Source: Metellina segmentata (taxonomy: Eukaryota > Arthropoda > Arachnida > Araneae > Tetragnathidae). From it: DNA of 64,000 bases. Made by a program: the position numbers and the translations under genes. The stretch covers positions 24,191,235-24,255,234 of the forward strand of contig OX375877.1 in NCBI GenBank assembly GCA_947359465.1, written 5' to 3'. Under the pieces are notes generated by a model. That model searched no databases, had not been told where the DNA came from, and saw nothing but the letters and a program-made list of their open reading frames with translations. Below are positions 1 through 12,184 of this stretch, in pieces (positions within the stretch are counted from its first letter, which is position 1; each line of letters begins with the position of its first letter).

Positions 1-944
1 GGTGTACAGTCAAGGGTAAAATAAATTATAAATCCCTATGAATGACATTGAGAAGTAATATTGCAATCAACTACAAACAATTCAACCCGAGGTAATTTTC
101 CGAGTTAAATATATTATTTAATTCCAGTAGCTATCGTATTTTTTACTACCAGTTCCAGCTTATGGTCATATATTCCTTCGTGCATTCCATAAGCTAGAAT
201 GTGGAAATCTCAGTGAAAGTCGGGTCCATGGAAAACATTGCAACAACCGTGAAAATGCCTTCCTGGAGGACATTTGGGGAAGATGGACTGCATTTTTGTT
301 TCGTCGTGAAGAAACCAAGAAATAAGTTATCAAACGTGAATTGAAACTCCGCGTTAAATACAGTTACAATTTTCCAACGAATCAAATGGATATCTAATTC
401 AGATGACCCTGATAATAACATCGTTACGTTGAATGGGTAATTTTGCTATGGGTATTAATTTTAGTGAATTACTCAAAATAGCTTTACTGGAAATTTGCAT
501 TAAAAAAAATTTAGAATTATATACCAGTGTATCGCACTCCTAAAAATGAAATACGAAATGCAATGTAATCATTTTTTGAACTTCAGTACTTGTTTTTGAG
601 TAGAATATGGAAATATTAAAATATATGAGGAATCAAGATTGCTTCATTTTTTACATTACGTATTTTCGTGCCTATAATGTTTTGGAAAAGTATAAATAGC
701 TATCTGGTATAGCATATTCTAAGAATAGTATGGGGATCCATTCGCACTTTATGCAACCTATTGAAAAAGTAGAAGAATAATAGGATGTCTCATATTGTTT
801 TCATACACGTTTTCGTCAATATTCGTTACCGGAGGTAGAAACAAGAGGTCGAACTCACCTTCTATGAGAGGCTTTTGCTGTTGAGCTAAACATACACTAC
901 CCTACAATAATGGGCCGGACAGCAAGATCTGATGGTATATGGCA
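1..944. other. AT-rich intergenic DNA
   Basis: No gene, RNA or clear repeat is recognisable here. Short open frames are spread over several frames without family motifs. Confidence 0.5.
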
Positions 945-1450
945 AATAATACATGCTTTAATAGGAGGATGGTCCCCCACGTGCTGCAAGTACACTAGCA
1001 ACCCTTCTGGGTATACTTTCAACAAGGTTTTGATACACAGCTCTGGGTATTTGTGTCTATTCCTGCTGCAAGAATGTCGACAGATCAGCTGTAAATTTCG
1101 GAAGTGGTTCCCTGGTCCGTAAGCGTCGCTCTAACGTGTCAAAACTATGTTCTATGGGGTTTAGGTCGGGACTCTGAGCAGGTCAGGGAAGACGCGTTTT
1201 ACATCCGCATCTCGATACCACAGCTAGACAGAGACAGCAACATGACACGGAGCGTTGTCGTCCTGGAACACACATTTGTCCATTCCATAAAATTGCCAGA
1301 GCTTAGGAAGAACGTGATTGTCCAAAATGTTCATGTAAGCGTCGGCGTTCAATTGACCAGGAACAACATGCAAGGATCGCAGGCTATACTTCGAAAATCA
1401 ACCCAAACAAGTAGTTCGATTTTATACAAATCACCTGGCTTTACTGGCAC
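945..1450 (-). pseudogene. Tc1-like transposase fossil, C-terminal half
   Basis: Read on the minus strand this is the catalytic and C-terminal part of a Tc1/mariner DDE transposase. A segment around 1200-1350 reads like AYMNILDNHVLPKLW followed by FQDDNAPCH, the second catalytic Asp block. Further on come the IEH...L block and the C-terminal AARGGP-like tail near 960-1000. The frame shifts and carries stops, and the N-terminal DNA-binding half is missing, so it is not functional. It is the same family as the plus-strand fossil at 15430-15900. The plus-strand open frame at 1104-1466 is only its antisense shadow. Confidence 0.8.
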
Positions 1451-3245
1451 CATTACTGTATGGTAGAAACCCTAGAGGTTTATATAATGTAGAGAGAGCA
1501 ATGGTAACCTTTTTATGTATCCAAGCTCATGTGACCAAAACTAATAGTAAACCTTAGACTACTTTTGTCAGCAGGTTGGAACAACATCAATGTTGTGATT
1601 GGTTCATGGTGCAGCGAAACAGTATTAGACATTGGTGATTTAATCAATGTTGTCGTCACTCTAATGAAATGCATATTCTATCTTGGCATTAGATGCTAAA
1701 TCACCGAACGAGGTGATAAGATACCAAATCGGCCAACCAAATCAATTTTCCAGAGCATACATAAAATAACTAGTCAACATGTTGACCACACTTTTTGAAG
1801 CTCTTTGCAATAGGAATGATCAGTCTGCTTAAATCTCACGTCTATAAGTGGAAAGTGTTTGCATGTTTCCTATACGTATTCTAGTCTTAAAATTTCTTGA
1901 CTTCCTCCATTACGATTTTAGTAAGCCAATGTTAACATTATTTCCAAAGAATTTTTTTCAAATCGACATGTGATAACTTGTATTGAATCTCTTGGTCAAA
2001 GCAAATTTGATTAAATACGCTAAGTGCAGCCAAAGTGGCTATACTTATAATATATACTATAAATGACGTGTGTAACAATCAGGTGTAAGCAGTTGTATTA
2101 CATGCCGACCTAACAACATATTTAATGTCTTTCTAGCCTGAATTATAACCGAAAAGTTTTTTTTTTACAATTTTTTAATCAAGGTAGCGTAAAAAATCAA
2201 CATTTTATTCAGGAATTTCAACATTTAAAAATGACTGAAGAACCAATTTATTGACTAAATACTCTGATTGCGGTTCAAAACATCCACAGTATTATATAGC
2301 GCATAATGATGCCAAAATAATTATAATAGGTGAATCCATTGTGGAATTATCACGTTTTGAATAAAGCATCCTATTGCAAAAACGCAATTCTACAGAAATC
2401 GAGTTTAAAGTTTAGGTAACATGTCATGTTTGGTATCGCGCCTTAACTTGTCGTAGTATCGTCTTCCATTCAGTATCAAACATAAATTAGTCCCTCTGCG
2501 TATCATTCAGAATGCTTATTCTCTCAAGGAACCATTCTTCATTAGCTTTTTTAGTGATAGCTTTTATTCCTTAATCTTAACAACTCTTATCAAGCTGTAT
2601 ATTGATCGATCCACTTCAGTTTTTCTATTGCATTATATTTTTTGAATAAATTTCTATCTAGTCTCCTACGCGGTATTTTACTCTGACTGCTTTCAGAGTA
2701 AATGTTGGTGGTGATTTTTGATACGAAAATCATTTAACGGGTTACTAGCTATGATTTTTTCAAAGCTTTTTTCCAGTCTCTGAGGTTTCTACTTCCTAGA
2801 GGCAAAATTTTGAATGTCGAATTTAAAAAGCAAATACGAAAGTGCATGTTTCTTCTTTGAACAAAATTTTCAGCTCAATATCTTTTGATAGTTCTACTAT
2901 TCAAAATTGTTTCAACAAGGGTGGGTTGGATCGTGTGTATTGGCGTATCAGGAGATTTCCGGAGATGCATTTTTCATGATCAATTTCTTAACTTTCATCA
3001 GATATGTTCCCGTAATTTACATCGTACCAACCTAGAATAAGAGAATACATCACTGTATTTTGGCAACTATTCCTTAAAATCTAGCATCAATATTTCAATA
3101 AATTTTCACCAACACATATCTCACTTAACTTGAGCTTTAACTAAAAAATTTTAATTTGTCATTTTTATCTTAATTATTACACACAGTATTCCTTTGTAGA
3201 ACACGTCAATTTTTCTGAAGTTGATATAGTCTACATAGAAAGCAG
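1451..3245. other. AT-rich intergenic DNA
   Basis: I see no gene or well-defined repeat in this stretch. Confidence 0.45.
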
Positions 3246-3249
3246 ATAA

Positions 3250-3990
3250 AGCTAAATATGTTGGTCATAAAGGCCACAAAACCACAGTATTCGATAAAAA
3301 AATAACTTAATCTGCAAAAATGGTTAGGAATATTTGCAAAGGCGTCAATATGGTACATACTATTACAAACTGTACTCGTCTACAAAATATGTGAATTATA
3401 CCAAAATTTATTACCTACAATGAATCCCAATCTTAAAATGAAAAAAAAAAAGTTTTAAATTCCAAAGAAAAGACACATTTTTCTTCTCTTCTACAAAACA
3501 TGTAAATTGTCTCAAAGTTCCAAGTCACAAAATGGCCACCAAACGAGGAGTTATGATGGAAAAAAGAATTTTGCTGTAGCAGTTAGAACCAAAATATTTT
3601 CCTCCGTAGAAAAAATTCGAAATCTTACTCAAATAATAAAAAGGTATAAGACGTCAATATGGCGTACTCCTCTACGAGAAAAAGTCTCAATAACCTTCCA
3701 AGTATCCGTCACCAAATGGCCACAAGATCATAGTATCCAACAGAAAAGGAATGAATTCAACTATAAACGGCAAGAACCAGTTCGATTTAATTTAAAAATA
3801 AATTGAAAAGGTTACTCCAACGTATAAATGTCTGCATAATGTACTCCTCTAAGGCTCAAAATTGCGCTACCCTATAAAGAATTACCGGATAAAATGGTCA
3901 TGCGAAACCACAGAACCATAAGTAAGAACCAATTCGGCCATAAACGGTAAGAACCGGCACAATTTGATCCCGAAATAAATTGGAAAGCTC
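3250..3990. repeat. Degenerate tandem repeat, about 200-bp period
   Basis: Diverged units recur: 'GTCAATATGG' followed by a 'GTACTCCTCTA'-like block, then 'AAATGGCCACCAAA'-like and 'TAAACGGTAAGAACC'-like blocks. They lie near 3340, 3650 and 3830 and again near 3520, 3710, 3770 and 3940. The units are old and heavily mutated. The open frame at 3507-3806 lies wholly inside this array and is not considered a gene. Confidence 0.5.
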
Positions 3991-3994
3991 ACTC

Positions 3995-4300
3995 GATTTG
4001 CATAGGGAATCGAAGTATCGGGAAACACTCCCCCAGGCATTCCATTAAACACAGGAAACACTCAACAAATGAGCGAGCGTCTGTGGTCACAATCGATTAT
4101 TTCGACATCGATACGACTGTTGATTCTCCGATATCGATTGCCCTCCTTATAACTTGACCGAACCCTTGAAGGCAGTGTTAGAGGTTTGCATGGCTCGGAC
4201 GATTCCGTGAGCGCTTATAAATCAACGCGTGATTAAATTCCAGCTTTCGTTTAACTTAGAGCCCTAAGTGTTATTGGATGCATGATTGTTCTTTCTTTCC
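3995..4300. other. Non-repetitive, less AT-rich segment with ATCGAT motifs
   Basis: This segment has more balanced composition than its surroundings. It contains three ATCGAT-type sites near 4092, 4108 and 4134. No open frame is convincing. It could be regulatory or simply unique DNA; no function is assigned. Confidence 0.25.
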
Positions 4301-4469
4301 GATGCATCTCGTAATGCAAGCGTAATGATATAACTGCAGGATGTGGTTTTGTTATCCAAATGAAGCATTTTCTAACGATTTCCTATAAAATACCTATAAA
4401 CATATTCTGGCTTCTTTATAATACCCCTTGGTGGTTGTTTCAATGAGGTATTTTACCAAGGGTCAAACT

Positions 4470-4800
4470 GAGAAGATCTTGATTCACGAGGTACGAGTTC
4501 CTCGAGAATCAAGGGGATCTTGATATCAAGGGGATCAAGAAGGAATCCAGGAGATCTTGATATCGAGGTACCTCGTCAGAATAAACTGATCTGGCTTTGA
4601 TTTCGTTATCATAAGAAAATAACAATATCTTGATGACGAGATTTCTCGTCATTATCGAAATTCATCAGATCTGGATGGTTGATAAATCTTGTTGAAACAT
4701 CTTGGAGAGCTAATATGAAAACCGATAACACTTTCTGCCCAAATGTTGGTTGTACCCAATTGTAATTGCTTGTAGATTTCTTTCCATGAAACCTATACAT
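4470..4800. repeat. Palindrome-rich repeat related to the TTAA-MITE family
   Basis: Repeated short blocks (GATCTTGATATC, GAGGTACCTCG) alternate in both orientations at 4490-4600. They are followed by the 'GACGAGATTTCTCGTC' palindrome near 4634. The latter is the internal motif of the MITE family seen at 7.2, 33, 47.8 and 63.4 kb. I take this as a rearranged fragment of that family. Confidence 0.4.
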
Positions 4801-5560
4801 ACTAAATTTTGACTCGCTTAAACACTATACAATTACATAGAGACTCTTACTTCGAGGTGTGTAATCATTTCCCATGAAGTACATACACTTTCATTGCAAA
4901 GTGAAAATATAGGTAGTGGAATTTACTTCACGCTGGAGTAACAACATAAAGGTGCATTGGTGACGGCACTGATTCAATACTGTACACAACAAGTATAGAA
5001 AACTATTCTTTAAAATGAAACCTATTTTGCATACTCTCTAAAACTGTATAGCAAGCCAATTCTCAAAAAATACTTCTATGTCGCATATTTTATGCCTCCA
5101 TATATGCACATGGACTTGCGGTCTCAAAGATTGACTGTATTATTTGGCTAAGGGATTAAATGAGTCAGTATTTTGAACATTCGTAACGTGCAAAATAAAG
5201 ATGCAGAATCTCCGAATTTTTTTATTTTACCATAATAAAGTGTACTATTTGTTATCGAAAAATATAAGTGGAGTCTGATGAAAGCTATAGCAGTTCTAGT
5301 AATTACTATTCGAAATACCTGTCATTGAGCTATCTAATATGAAGGTTGGAAAAAAAAAAGTCAGTTTGAATATTCTTCATAAAAACCATATTAGAGAAAA
5401 ACAGAAGTTTCTATAAAATTATAGTCATTTGACTGTCGTTAATGGCACGTTGTGTTGATTTGTTAATTAACTACCTATCTACCTATAATATCGAATGTCA
5501 AAAATTTTAAAGAGACCAACAAAATGTACATTTTGAAGATCCGTATCGACATCCACATCA
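4801..5560. other. AT-rich intergenic DNA
   Basis: Nothing gene-like was recognised. Confidence 0.45.
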
Positions 5561-5565
5561 AGGCT

Positions 5566-5705
5566 ACAATACCCTTTTGACTACGTCTATAGATATAACT
5601 GGCGTGATTCTCATAACTTTCAAGGTACAACTACTGTACTGACCGTAGACTAAATTATTTCTTGTCATGAGCAAGGTCTTATCGTGATCAACTACTGTTC
5701 CGGCC
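5566..5705. repeat. Copies of the dispersed 63-bp minisatellite unit
   Basis: About two units of the 'ATAACTTTCAAGGTACAACT' + 'CTGTACTGACCGTAG' + 'CTAAATTATTTCTTG' pattern. It is amplified at 43985-44425 and also present at 17265-17425. The units here are diverged from one another. Confidence 0.6.
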
Positions 5706-5869
5706 GTAGCATAAAGATTAAATAAGCATATTAACTCGTGCCTCCAGGCAAAGCGGAACTATACATCTGGTGAAATTTTAAAATAATTTCGCCATATGTA
5801 TAGTGGTTTGCTATCCAAGAGTGAAATGACTCACGTTTAGGTGGTATTGAATTTTAGCATATTTTACAT

Positions 5870-6266
5870 TTATTTCTAGATCATAAACTTTAACTGATGC
5901 AAGACAAAACAAATGAACACGATAAAATTACGTCGAAACTCTATCTTCAAGGTTGACTTTCCCTTTGCGTAGAATATTTACTATTTCATAGTTTGCACTA
6001 ACTTTTAGAGAAATCGATATAAGCACGCATTCTGAAAATCAGCTCAAGAAATATCCTTAAAAAATTCGCCAGGGATACCATTACTTACACATATTAATAC
6101 ATGACATACATGTGACATAGACATAATGAACATCTGTCAACGTCCTTTAAGGTTAAATTGTCTTGCTATTGGGGTATATTTTATTATAATGCACTGTAAA
6201 GGTTACTGTTGATTTTTAGCATTAAATATTCAAATCATACAATACAAAACAAATTAATGATACAAA
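5870..6266. repeat. Diverged relatives of the 115-bp unit
   Basis: The blocks at 5880-5990 and 6229-6266 share 'ACAAAACAAAT', 'AAGGTTGACTTTC' and 'ATTTACTAT' with the array that follows. The 115-bp array seems to have grown out of an older dispersed repeat. Confidence 0.45.
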
Positions 6267-7071
6267 ATTCCGAGAAACTTTACAACAAACTTTAAACTAA
6301 GGTTGAGGTTGACTTTCTCTCCTGCAGAAAATTTACTATAGTACGACCTTCATTATCTGCGCTCTGTTTAACGGCCGTGTTATTCCGAGAAACTTTACAA
6401 CAAACTTTAAACTAAGGTTGAGGTTGACTTTCTCTCCTGCAGAAAATTTACTATAGTACGACCTTCATTATCTGCGCTCTGTTTAACGGCCGTGTTATTC
6501 CGAGAAACTTTACAAAAAACTTTAAACTAAGGTTGAGGTTGACTTTCTCTCCTGCAGAAAATTTACTATAGTACGACCTTCATTATCTGCGCTCTGTTTA
6601 ACGGCCGTGTTATTCCGAGAAACTTTACAACAAACTTTAAACTAAGGTTGAGGTTGACTTTCTCTCCTGCAGAAAATTTACTATAGTACGACCTTCATTA
6701 TCTGCGCTCTGTTTAACCGCCGTGTTATTCCGAGAAACTTTACGACAAACTTTAAACTAAGGTTGAGGTTGACTTTCTCTCCTGCAGAAAATTTACTATA
6801 GTACGACCTTCATTATCTGCGCTCTGTTTAGCGGCTGTGTTATTCCGAGAAACTTTACAACAAACTTTAAACTAAGGTTGAGGTTGACTTTCTCTCCTGC
6901 AGAAAATTTACTATAGTACGACCTTCATTATCTGCGCTCTGTTTAACGGCCGTGTTATTCCGAGAAACTTTACAACAAACTTTAAACTAAGGTTGAGGTT
7001 GACTTTCTCTCCTGCAGAAAATTTACTATAGTACGACCTTCATTATCTGCGCTCTGTTTAACGGCCGTGTT
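6267..7071. repeat. 115-bp tandem array, 7 copies
   Basis: Units beginning ATTCCGAGAAACTTTAC start at 6267, 6382, 6497, 6612, 6727, 6842 and 6957, exactly 115 bp apart, and break off at 7072. They differ by single bases only, for example ACGGCC versus ACCGCC or GCGGCT near each unit end. Such uniformity points to recent amplification or ongoing homogenisation. No open frame runs through the array. Confidence 0.95.
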
Positions 7072-7214
7072 ATTCCAGGCTTCTTTGATACCAGAGTTGT
7101 TTCTTTGGGCTTTAAATAAATTTTCAATCACCAGTTTGCACACTTTGTCCGGAGGCAGTGCTACTAAACAGAAGACCTAGAAAGAATTTCACATGAGTTG
7201 AAAATTTGAGTAAC

Positions 7215-7470
7215 TCGCATCCAGATTTAAGCATCCAGGTAGTTTTGACGAGATATTTCGTCCATCTATATCTGATTAATTTAGCTAGTAACGAACTATT
7301 TCGTCATAAAGATATCGCCGATATTTTGATGATGACCACACTGTGTCATTTTTTGATGATGTCGATATCAAGGGCCAGTTTTCTTACGACGAGATATCTC
7401 GTCCATTTATACCCGGTCAGTTTTGTTGTTGACGATTCGCCTAGTCGAGAAAGCCAACAGAAGGGTTAAA
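7215..7470. mobile_element. TTAA-MITE copy (piggyBac-like)
   Basis: It contains several 'ACGAGATATCTCGTCCAT'-like blocks and ends in 'CAACAGAAGGGTTAA'. This is the right-end signature (CCACCAGGAGGGTTAA in better copies) shared with copies at 9.67, 17.78, 33.8 and 63.6 kb. The open frame at 7206-7469 is translated repeat, not a gene. Confidence 0.6.
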
Positions 7471-7479
7471 CTGTGTAAC

Positions 7480-9204
7480 ACAAAACTATTTCCTGCATTC
7501 TGAAAGCCATAGTGAAACATATATTTTTAAAATTCCTCCAGGACTATATTACTCATACATATGAACCCCCGACAAAGATAGAATACACTTCCGTTTCCAT
7601 TTCTGCACGCTGCATCTGAAGTAGCGTAAAACTGAAGAAAGCACGGATCTGCAATGCAAATGAAGAAAATCTGGCAACACGGAATTGAAACCAGTCCCCC
7701 ACCCCCTCAAGGGATGCTCATGGGGATTGACAAAGTAATTTCCGGTTGTCAAACGCCCGGTATCCGGGAATCCCGTCCGGGGGAAACGGAGTCCGGTAAC
7801 CGATAGCCGGAGCCCGAGTGGTTTATGTTTATGGGTCCGGGTTTACTCTTTTGACGCTGATAAACAGCATGCGATTGTAAAAGCCATTCTCCTCCTCCAT
7901 CCCATACGAAAAATGTCTCACTTTTGAAAGCTGTAGGGTGAAATATAGGAAATGTTTATGGCTGTGCTGATAGCGTGCATTTGCCTTGGGGAAGGGGGTC
8001 GTTTTCGGTTTCCTTATGGGGCTCGGACTGAAACTAAAGTCGTAAATGTCAGTTTTGAAAACTAATTTTACGTGCAACATGATAATTTTTGGTGTTTGAC
8101 CACCTAGAAGCTGATTTTTATGTTTCCCTGTTTGCAAAATAAGGCTCACAAAAGCAAGTAGAGCATAATTTTGTGTAAAGTTTTAGAAAATTTATGTAGA
8201 CACATATTTTACTATGTTGCTTGGTCATGAAATCGGTGTTATTTGTTAACTGTCGAAAGATAACAACGTATTTCAACATAAAATCCATCGTTACGAGATT
8301 AATTCGTTAATTTTGTCGCTTAATTTATATATGCTTGATTTGAGTTATGGAGGTGCATAATATTGCAAGCATTGCATGGACATATTCACCATTCTAGTTA
8401 AATTCTCCAGCATGCTAATTACGGAATGTAATGACAAATCTAGAAGATATAAAGGAAATAAAATACGAGTTAAAATAGATTAAACGTCAAAAAATACCGA
8501 ATTGTCTTTGAATAAGGGAATGTGATGCAACTGAAGCATGCGTTCAGATTTTCATTGTAGTAACATGCCAGGTTTGCTTTTAGGCATGCGTTTTACTGGG
8601 AATAAGAATTAACACCAATAAAAGTAAACGAAATGTTATAAATTTTTTATATAATTTTGGTAAGATTTATATTTTATTTATTGAAAGTAAATCCATTTGT
8701 GAATATTAATGTTATATTCGTTATAAATGGATGGAAATTCGATATGAAATGGACTCATGACACTTTCCATCAATAGATATTATAAGCAAGGCAGTTTTAG
8801 CGTAGATGCTATGTTCAGGTCAGATAATTTGTTCAAATACCTCGCACACTTTTCAAATAACTGCACTATTTCAAAGAACGCTGTGTTTACTTATACAGTG
8901 GTCAAACACTTTCATTTAACTTTCATGTACACACTACTGGGATTAATTCTATTTCCATGTCAATTTATCTACAAAAATATTGGTGTACATAATAAAAAAA
9001 AATTCATTCAAATTATTATATACATGTTTTATTCGAACTATCACGTACATGTTATTCACAAACTTATTATGTACGTTAGATACAAAAGTATTTCTAATGC
9101 TATAAAATGTAGAAATAAAACTGGTACTAATTTAATTTCCTTGACCGCTGTGATTCAGTGATGTTAAACCGATGTACTATGCCTTGATTACAGTTCTTTG
9201 TAGC
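7480..9204. other. Intergenic DNA without recognised genes
   Basis: There is a small GC-richer patch of CCGG/TCCGG motifs at 7755-7845. The remainder is AT-rich. The open frames at 7829-8149 (minus) and 8757-9161 (plus) lack known motifs and have the Ile/Lys/Asn/Tyr-rich make-up expected of chance frames in AT-rich DNA. Confidence 0.4.
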
Positions 9205-9512
9205 CGACCAACCGTTCTGGTGGTTAAGGTGTAGGCCTCTAAAGGTTCCTGGTTCGAATCAGTGTCAGTGCACTGATGCTTGTCTGCGTATGGTGTGGAG
9301 GCGGTTGGTGTACCTAAAATCTGTCGTGGTCGAAAGTCCTCACGTTGAGTTGGTGTGGAAATTTGGAGAGTGGGATGCCAGCTCAGGTGTCGCCTCGTCA
9401 TCCGACCGTGGTTCAAAAATTCGTACTGTTGTCCTCGGATCTTTCCCTTGTGGGATTGTTCCCGGACAGTCTTCAATAGCACGTTGTATTGTAATGCTCT
9501 AGCACGACATTA
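9205..9512 (+). mobile_element. tRNA-derived SINE
   Basis: The head resembles a tRNA: a 'GGTGGTTAAGGTGTAGGCCT' A-box-like block and the B box GGTTCGAATC. The conserved body follows (GTTGGTGTGGAA, GTCGCCTCGTCATCCGACCG, GTTCAAAAATTCG). The tail is 'GGATTGTTCCCGGACAGTCT...TTGTATTGTAATGCTCTAGCACGAC', ending in an A/T-rich stretch. Copies lie at 13.7, 18.0 (minus), 31.1 and 40.4 kb. It is non-coding; the open frames over it on both strands are spurious. Confidence 0.85.
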
Positions 9513-9569
9513 ATTAAAAATTACATTACATTACTATCAAGAATTGACCAAGTTTGCAAGTGCGAGGGA

Positions 9570-9685
9570 ACTCGTCTTCAAGATATTACCAATTTGTTGA
9601 TGATGACTTGTTCAACTTGTGGTTTACACTCCTTATAAAGAAATATTACATAGTGGCAACCACCAGGAGGGTTAACAGGACGGCT
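9570..9685. mobile_element. TTAA-MITE right-end fragment
   Basis: It ends with CAACCACCAGGAGGGTTAAC, the best-preserved right terminus of the MITE family. Only about 100 bp with family similarity precedes it. Confidence 0.5.
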
Positions 9686-9689
9686 TACT

Positions 9690-9842
9690 CCTTATACGGC
9701 GATCTGAACGGGTTTCACTTTCCCGCAGATATGGTCCTCCGACCAGTTTAACCAATCCGGACGGCACTCCTTCCGAACCCAATTTAAGGACGTCGTCAAT
9801 ATATCGTTGTGTTGTACCAGTACGATGTTAATTAAAAATCAC
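9690..9842 (+). mobile_element. SINE tail fragment
   Basis: 'GACGTCGTCAATATATCGTT' followed by 'GTGTTGTACCAGTACGATG' and 'TTAATTAAAAATCAC' matches the 3' tail of the SINE at 9205-9512. The head is absent. Confidence 0.5.
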
Positions 9843-9854
9843 AAATCATCAATG

Positions 9855-9985
9855 TTGGCGATCCTTTTCACGACGACGAAATCGGGACCTGGTCACTTTT
9901 CTGCTAATGATGAAATGTATCGTTCGTCCATGTCTGGTCAGTTTTGCTGATTCGAGTAGAGATTCGCAAAGAGGGTTAATGGATA
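9855..9985. mobile_element. TTAA-MITE fragment
   Basis: Diverged 'ATCGTTCGTCCATGTCTGGTC' and a terminal 'CAAAGAGGGTTAATGG' match the MITE family. Confidence 0.5.
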
Positions 9986-9989
9986 GGTT

Positions 9990-11386
9990 ATTTTAATAAA
10001 AATTATAATCAATGTAGATGTGGGTTTTTGTAAAGTCTCCTTGCGTTGATTTCAGTAGTTCTTTCACACTCCTCAACTTAACCTTTACTCTGCGGCGCTT
10101 GGATTTTTTTAATCGTCTCACAGAACGACTCTTTCGCCTGCATGTCCGACCCCTCTTACCTAATTACCTAAGTTGGGTGATAGAGCCTTGAGTGGTATTT
10201 ACGACTGACGCGTTCCTTTCTTAGTAGTGTGTGGCGAATCGTTTGGCGTGAGAGAGATATCACCGCGCGATCCCTTCTGAATTTCCCCCAAAGCGTTCAC
10301 ACCTCAAGTTTGAGAGGGTGGGGTACCGAACAAAATGAGGAACCCTCTAAAAAGTCAATCGCTGACAGTTCGTAAATGATGATCGATGCCAGGGGTCACT
10401 TAGAAGGGGCAAAATTATTCACAGATCTATACCATGCCACTGATGTAAACGAAATTTTTCATCTTATTTGATAGACTACTTATTTGACTTTCCAAAATAT
10501 ACGTGATTTTTTCTCTAAGTTAATTTGTTGTAGAGATATTAAGATTTTAATCAAGGCGGAAAAACAAGAAGTAAGTATGGAAAACACCGGAAATTGCCGT
10601 TAAAAAATAAAAACCTGTCAAAATTTAAATTTAAAACTTACTCTTTTTTTTACAAATATTATTTTAGAAAGGTTTCTCAAATGTTTAAATGGTTTCTTTT
10701 TTGGAAATAGTGTGAAAATGTTTACCAAAAAGTGAAGAACAAAATTATTTACTTAAACAGCAAAAGCAAGAGAGAGCAAACTATTCACTTCAAACCATTT
10801 TTTACTCTATATTAATATTTATGCATGAATTCCTCACTTCAAATGTTATAACACTAAAAGTTATGGATGTATTCTCCTAAAACTTTGAGAACATGTTTTT
10901 TTTAAATGTCTAATGAATGAACTAGAATAATTATGCTGAGTTGAACAATTTTAAAATTATGGTCATTTATTTAAGAAATAGTTACGTAATACTATCACAA
11001 AGCTTGTGTTAATTATTCGATCGCTTGTAAAATTTGTGTTTATTTAAATTCATTCCCTTATAAAATTCATTCCCAAGAAAAAAGTACATTATTTGTTAGC
11101 ATTTGTTTATTTTGTTAGCATCGTTTTTCAAATAGGTTGCTTACATTTTCATGTAGCACATTTGAAGTTTTTGACACATTTCTTTAAAATTTCATATATA
11201 ATCATCATTTTTACAAAATTATTAATATATGTATATATTAAATATTTATAGCCAAATGCTTTTGTTTAATAACACTGAACATAAAAATATCATTAAAACG
11301 TATAAAAACCACATATAAAAAAAGGGTCTCGTAGTTATTCATATACCTTAACAAACCGGTACTTTGCATTGAAATAAACGCCTAAG
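9990..11386. other. Intergenic DNA, mostly AT-rich
   Basis: A more GC-balanced segment at 10080-10430 has no supported open frame. The rest, to 11380, is very AT-rich and featureless. Confidence 0.4.
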
Positions 11387-11902
11387 ATGGCTTTCCACAC
11401 CGTCTCCAAACGTAATTCATTCTCACCACAACGTATCCCACGAAGCATGCTGAACGTTCCCATCCGTGTCCCGGGCATTAATAATTCACGATACTACAAA
11501 GGTTTTCCGCCGATTTTCAGGCGCCTGCCCTTCCAAGAGATGTCATTACAAATCGCTTTCTTTTGTGTCCCCATCGACGCTGGAGCACCCCTTCTTCTCT
11601 TATCGCCTTTCATTGTCGTCAACGGAGTAGAACAAATCAGGAACATCTGCCCACCGTCACTTCCCCTGTTAATGCTCCTGCAAATGGATTGCTCGGTCTG
11701 TCTCCTCAAGATGACACTTACCCTTTTGCAACAGGGGACAGTTGGGCAGGGCGAGGTATTTTCGCCCCTAAAAAGTTTTGTCTCCTTGAGTTGTTTTTCA
11801 TTGATGGGATGCCAACGAGGCTACCTTGCCGGAATGCGTTTGTCGAGTCCGTTTGGAGATAAGCTGATTCTTTCTAAATGGTACTCTGTGTCTTGTATTT
11901 GA
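11387..11902 (+). CDS. Uncharacterised open frame, 171 codons, doubtful
   Basis: This starts at ATG and is GC-richer than its surroundings. The predicted protein is Leu/Ser/Pro/Cys-rich with a hydrophobic stretch around residues 55-80. I recognise no domain. Two other long frames overlap it, 11494-11709 (minus) and 11563-11862 (plus), so at most one can be real, and openness in several frames weakens the case. It could be a remnant exon or chance. No splice sites or polyadenylation signal clearly belong to it. Confidence 0.15.
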   Translation: MAFHTVSKRNSFSPQRIPRSMLNVPIRVPGINNSRYYKGFPPIFRRLPFQEMSLQIAFFCVPIDAGAPLLLLSPFIVVNGVEQIRNICPPSLPLLMLLQMDCSVCLLKMTLTLLQQGTVGQGEVFSPLKSFVSLSCFSLMGCQRGYLAGMRLSSPFGDKLILSKWYSVSCI

Positions 11903-12184
11903 TGAAGTGATAATCTTTTTTATTTAGGATGAGATAATCAGATTGTGAAGTGAGTCCTGTTCTTTTCTGATGGAGAGGCTTAAGGATATTATTTCCGCAC
12001 ATAAACCCTAATCCACTCATAAAATATCCTTTTCCTTATGGACATTTAAGCCGCGTTTACATCGGAATGGCGAGGACGTTTTACGTTCCCCTATACTGAC
12101 CCCATTTCTACCCATTGCGCATTGTCGACTTTTTTGGCAACACCAAGAGGCAAACACTTTTCTCAGCCCTTTGTAGAGAAGATT

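Noticed and set aside
1104..1466. 120-codon plus-strand frame
   Set aside because: Antisense shadow of the Tc1-like transposase fossil.
6267..7071. CRISPR-like array
   Set aside because: Units are uniform 115-bp direct repeats with no unique spacers, in animal DNA; it is an ordinary satellite array.
8757..9161. 134-codon frame
   Set aside because: Extremely AT-driven composition (Ile, Lys, Tyr, Asn), no motif; expected by chance.
9225..9265. tRNA gene at SINE heads (also 18185-18240, 26925-26990, 36000-36050)
   Set aside because: A/B-box similarity is present but no intact cloverleaf. They continue into a shared SINE body, so they are retroposed derivatives.
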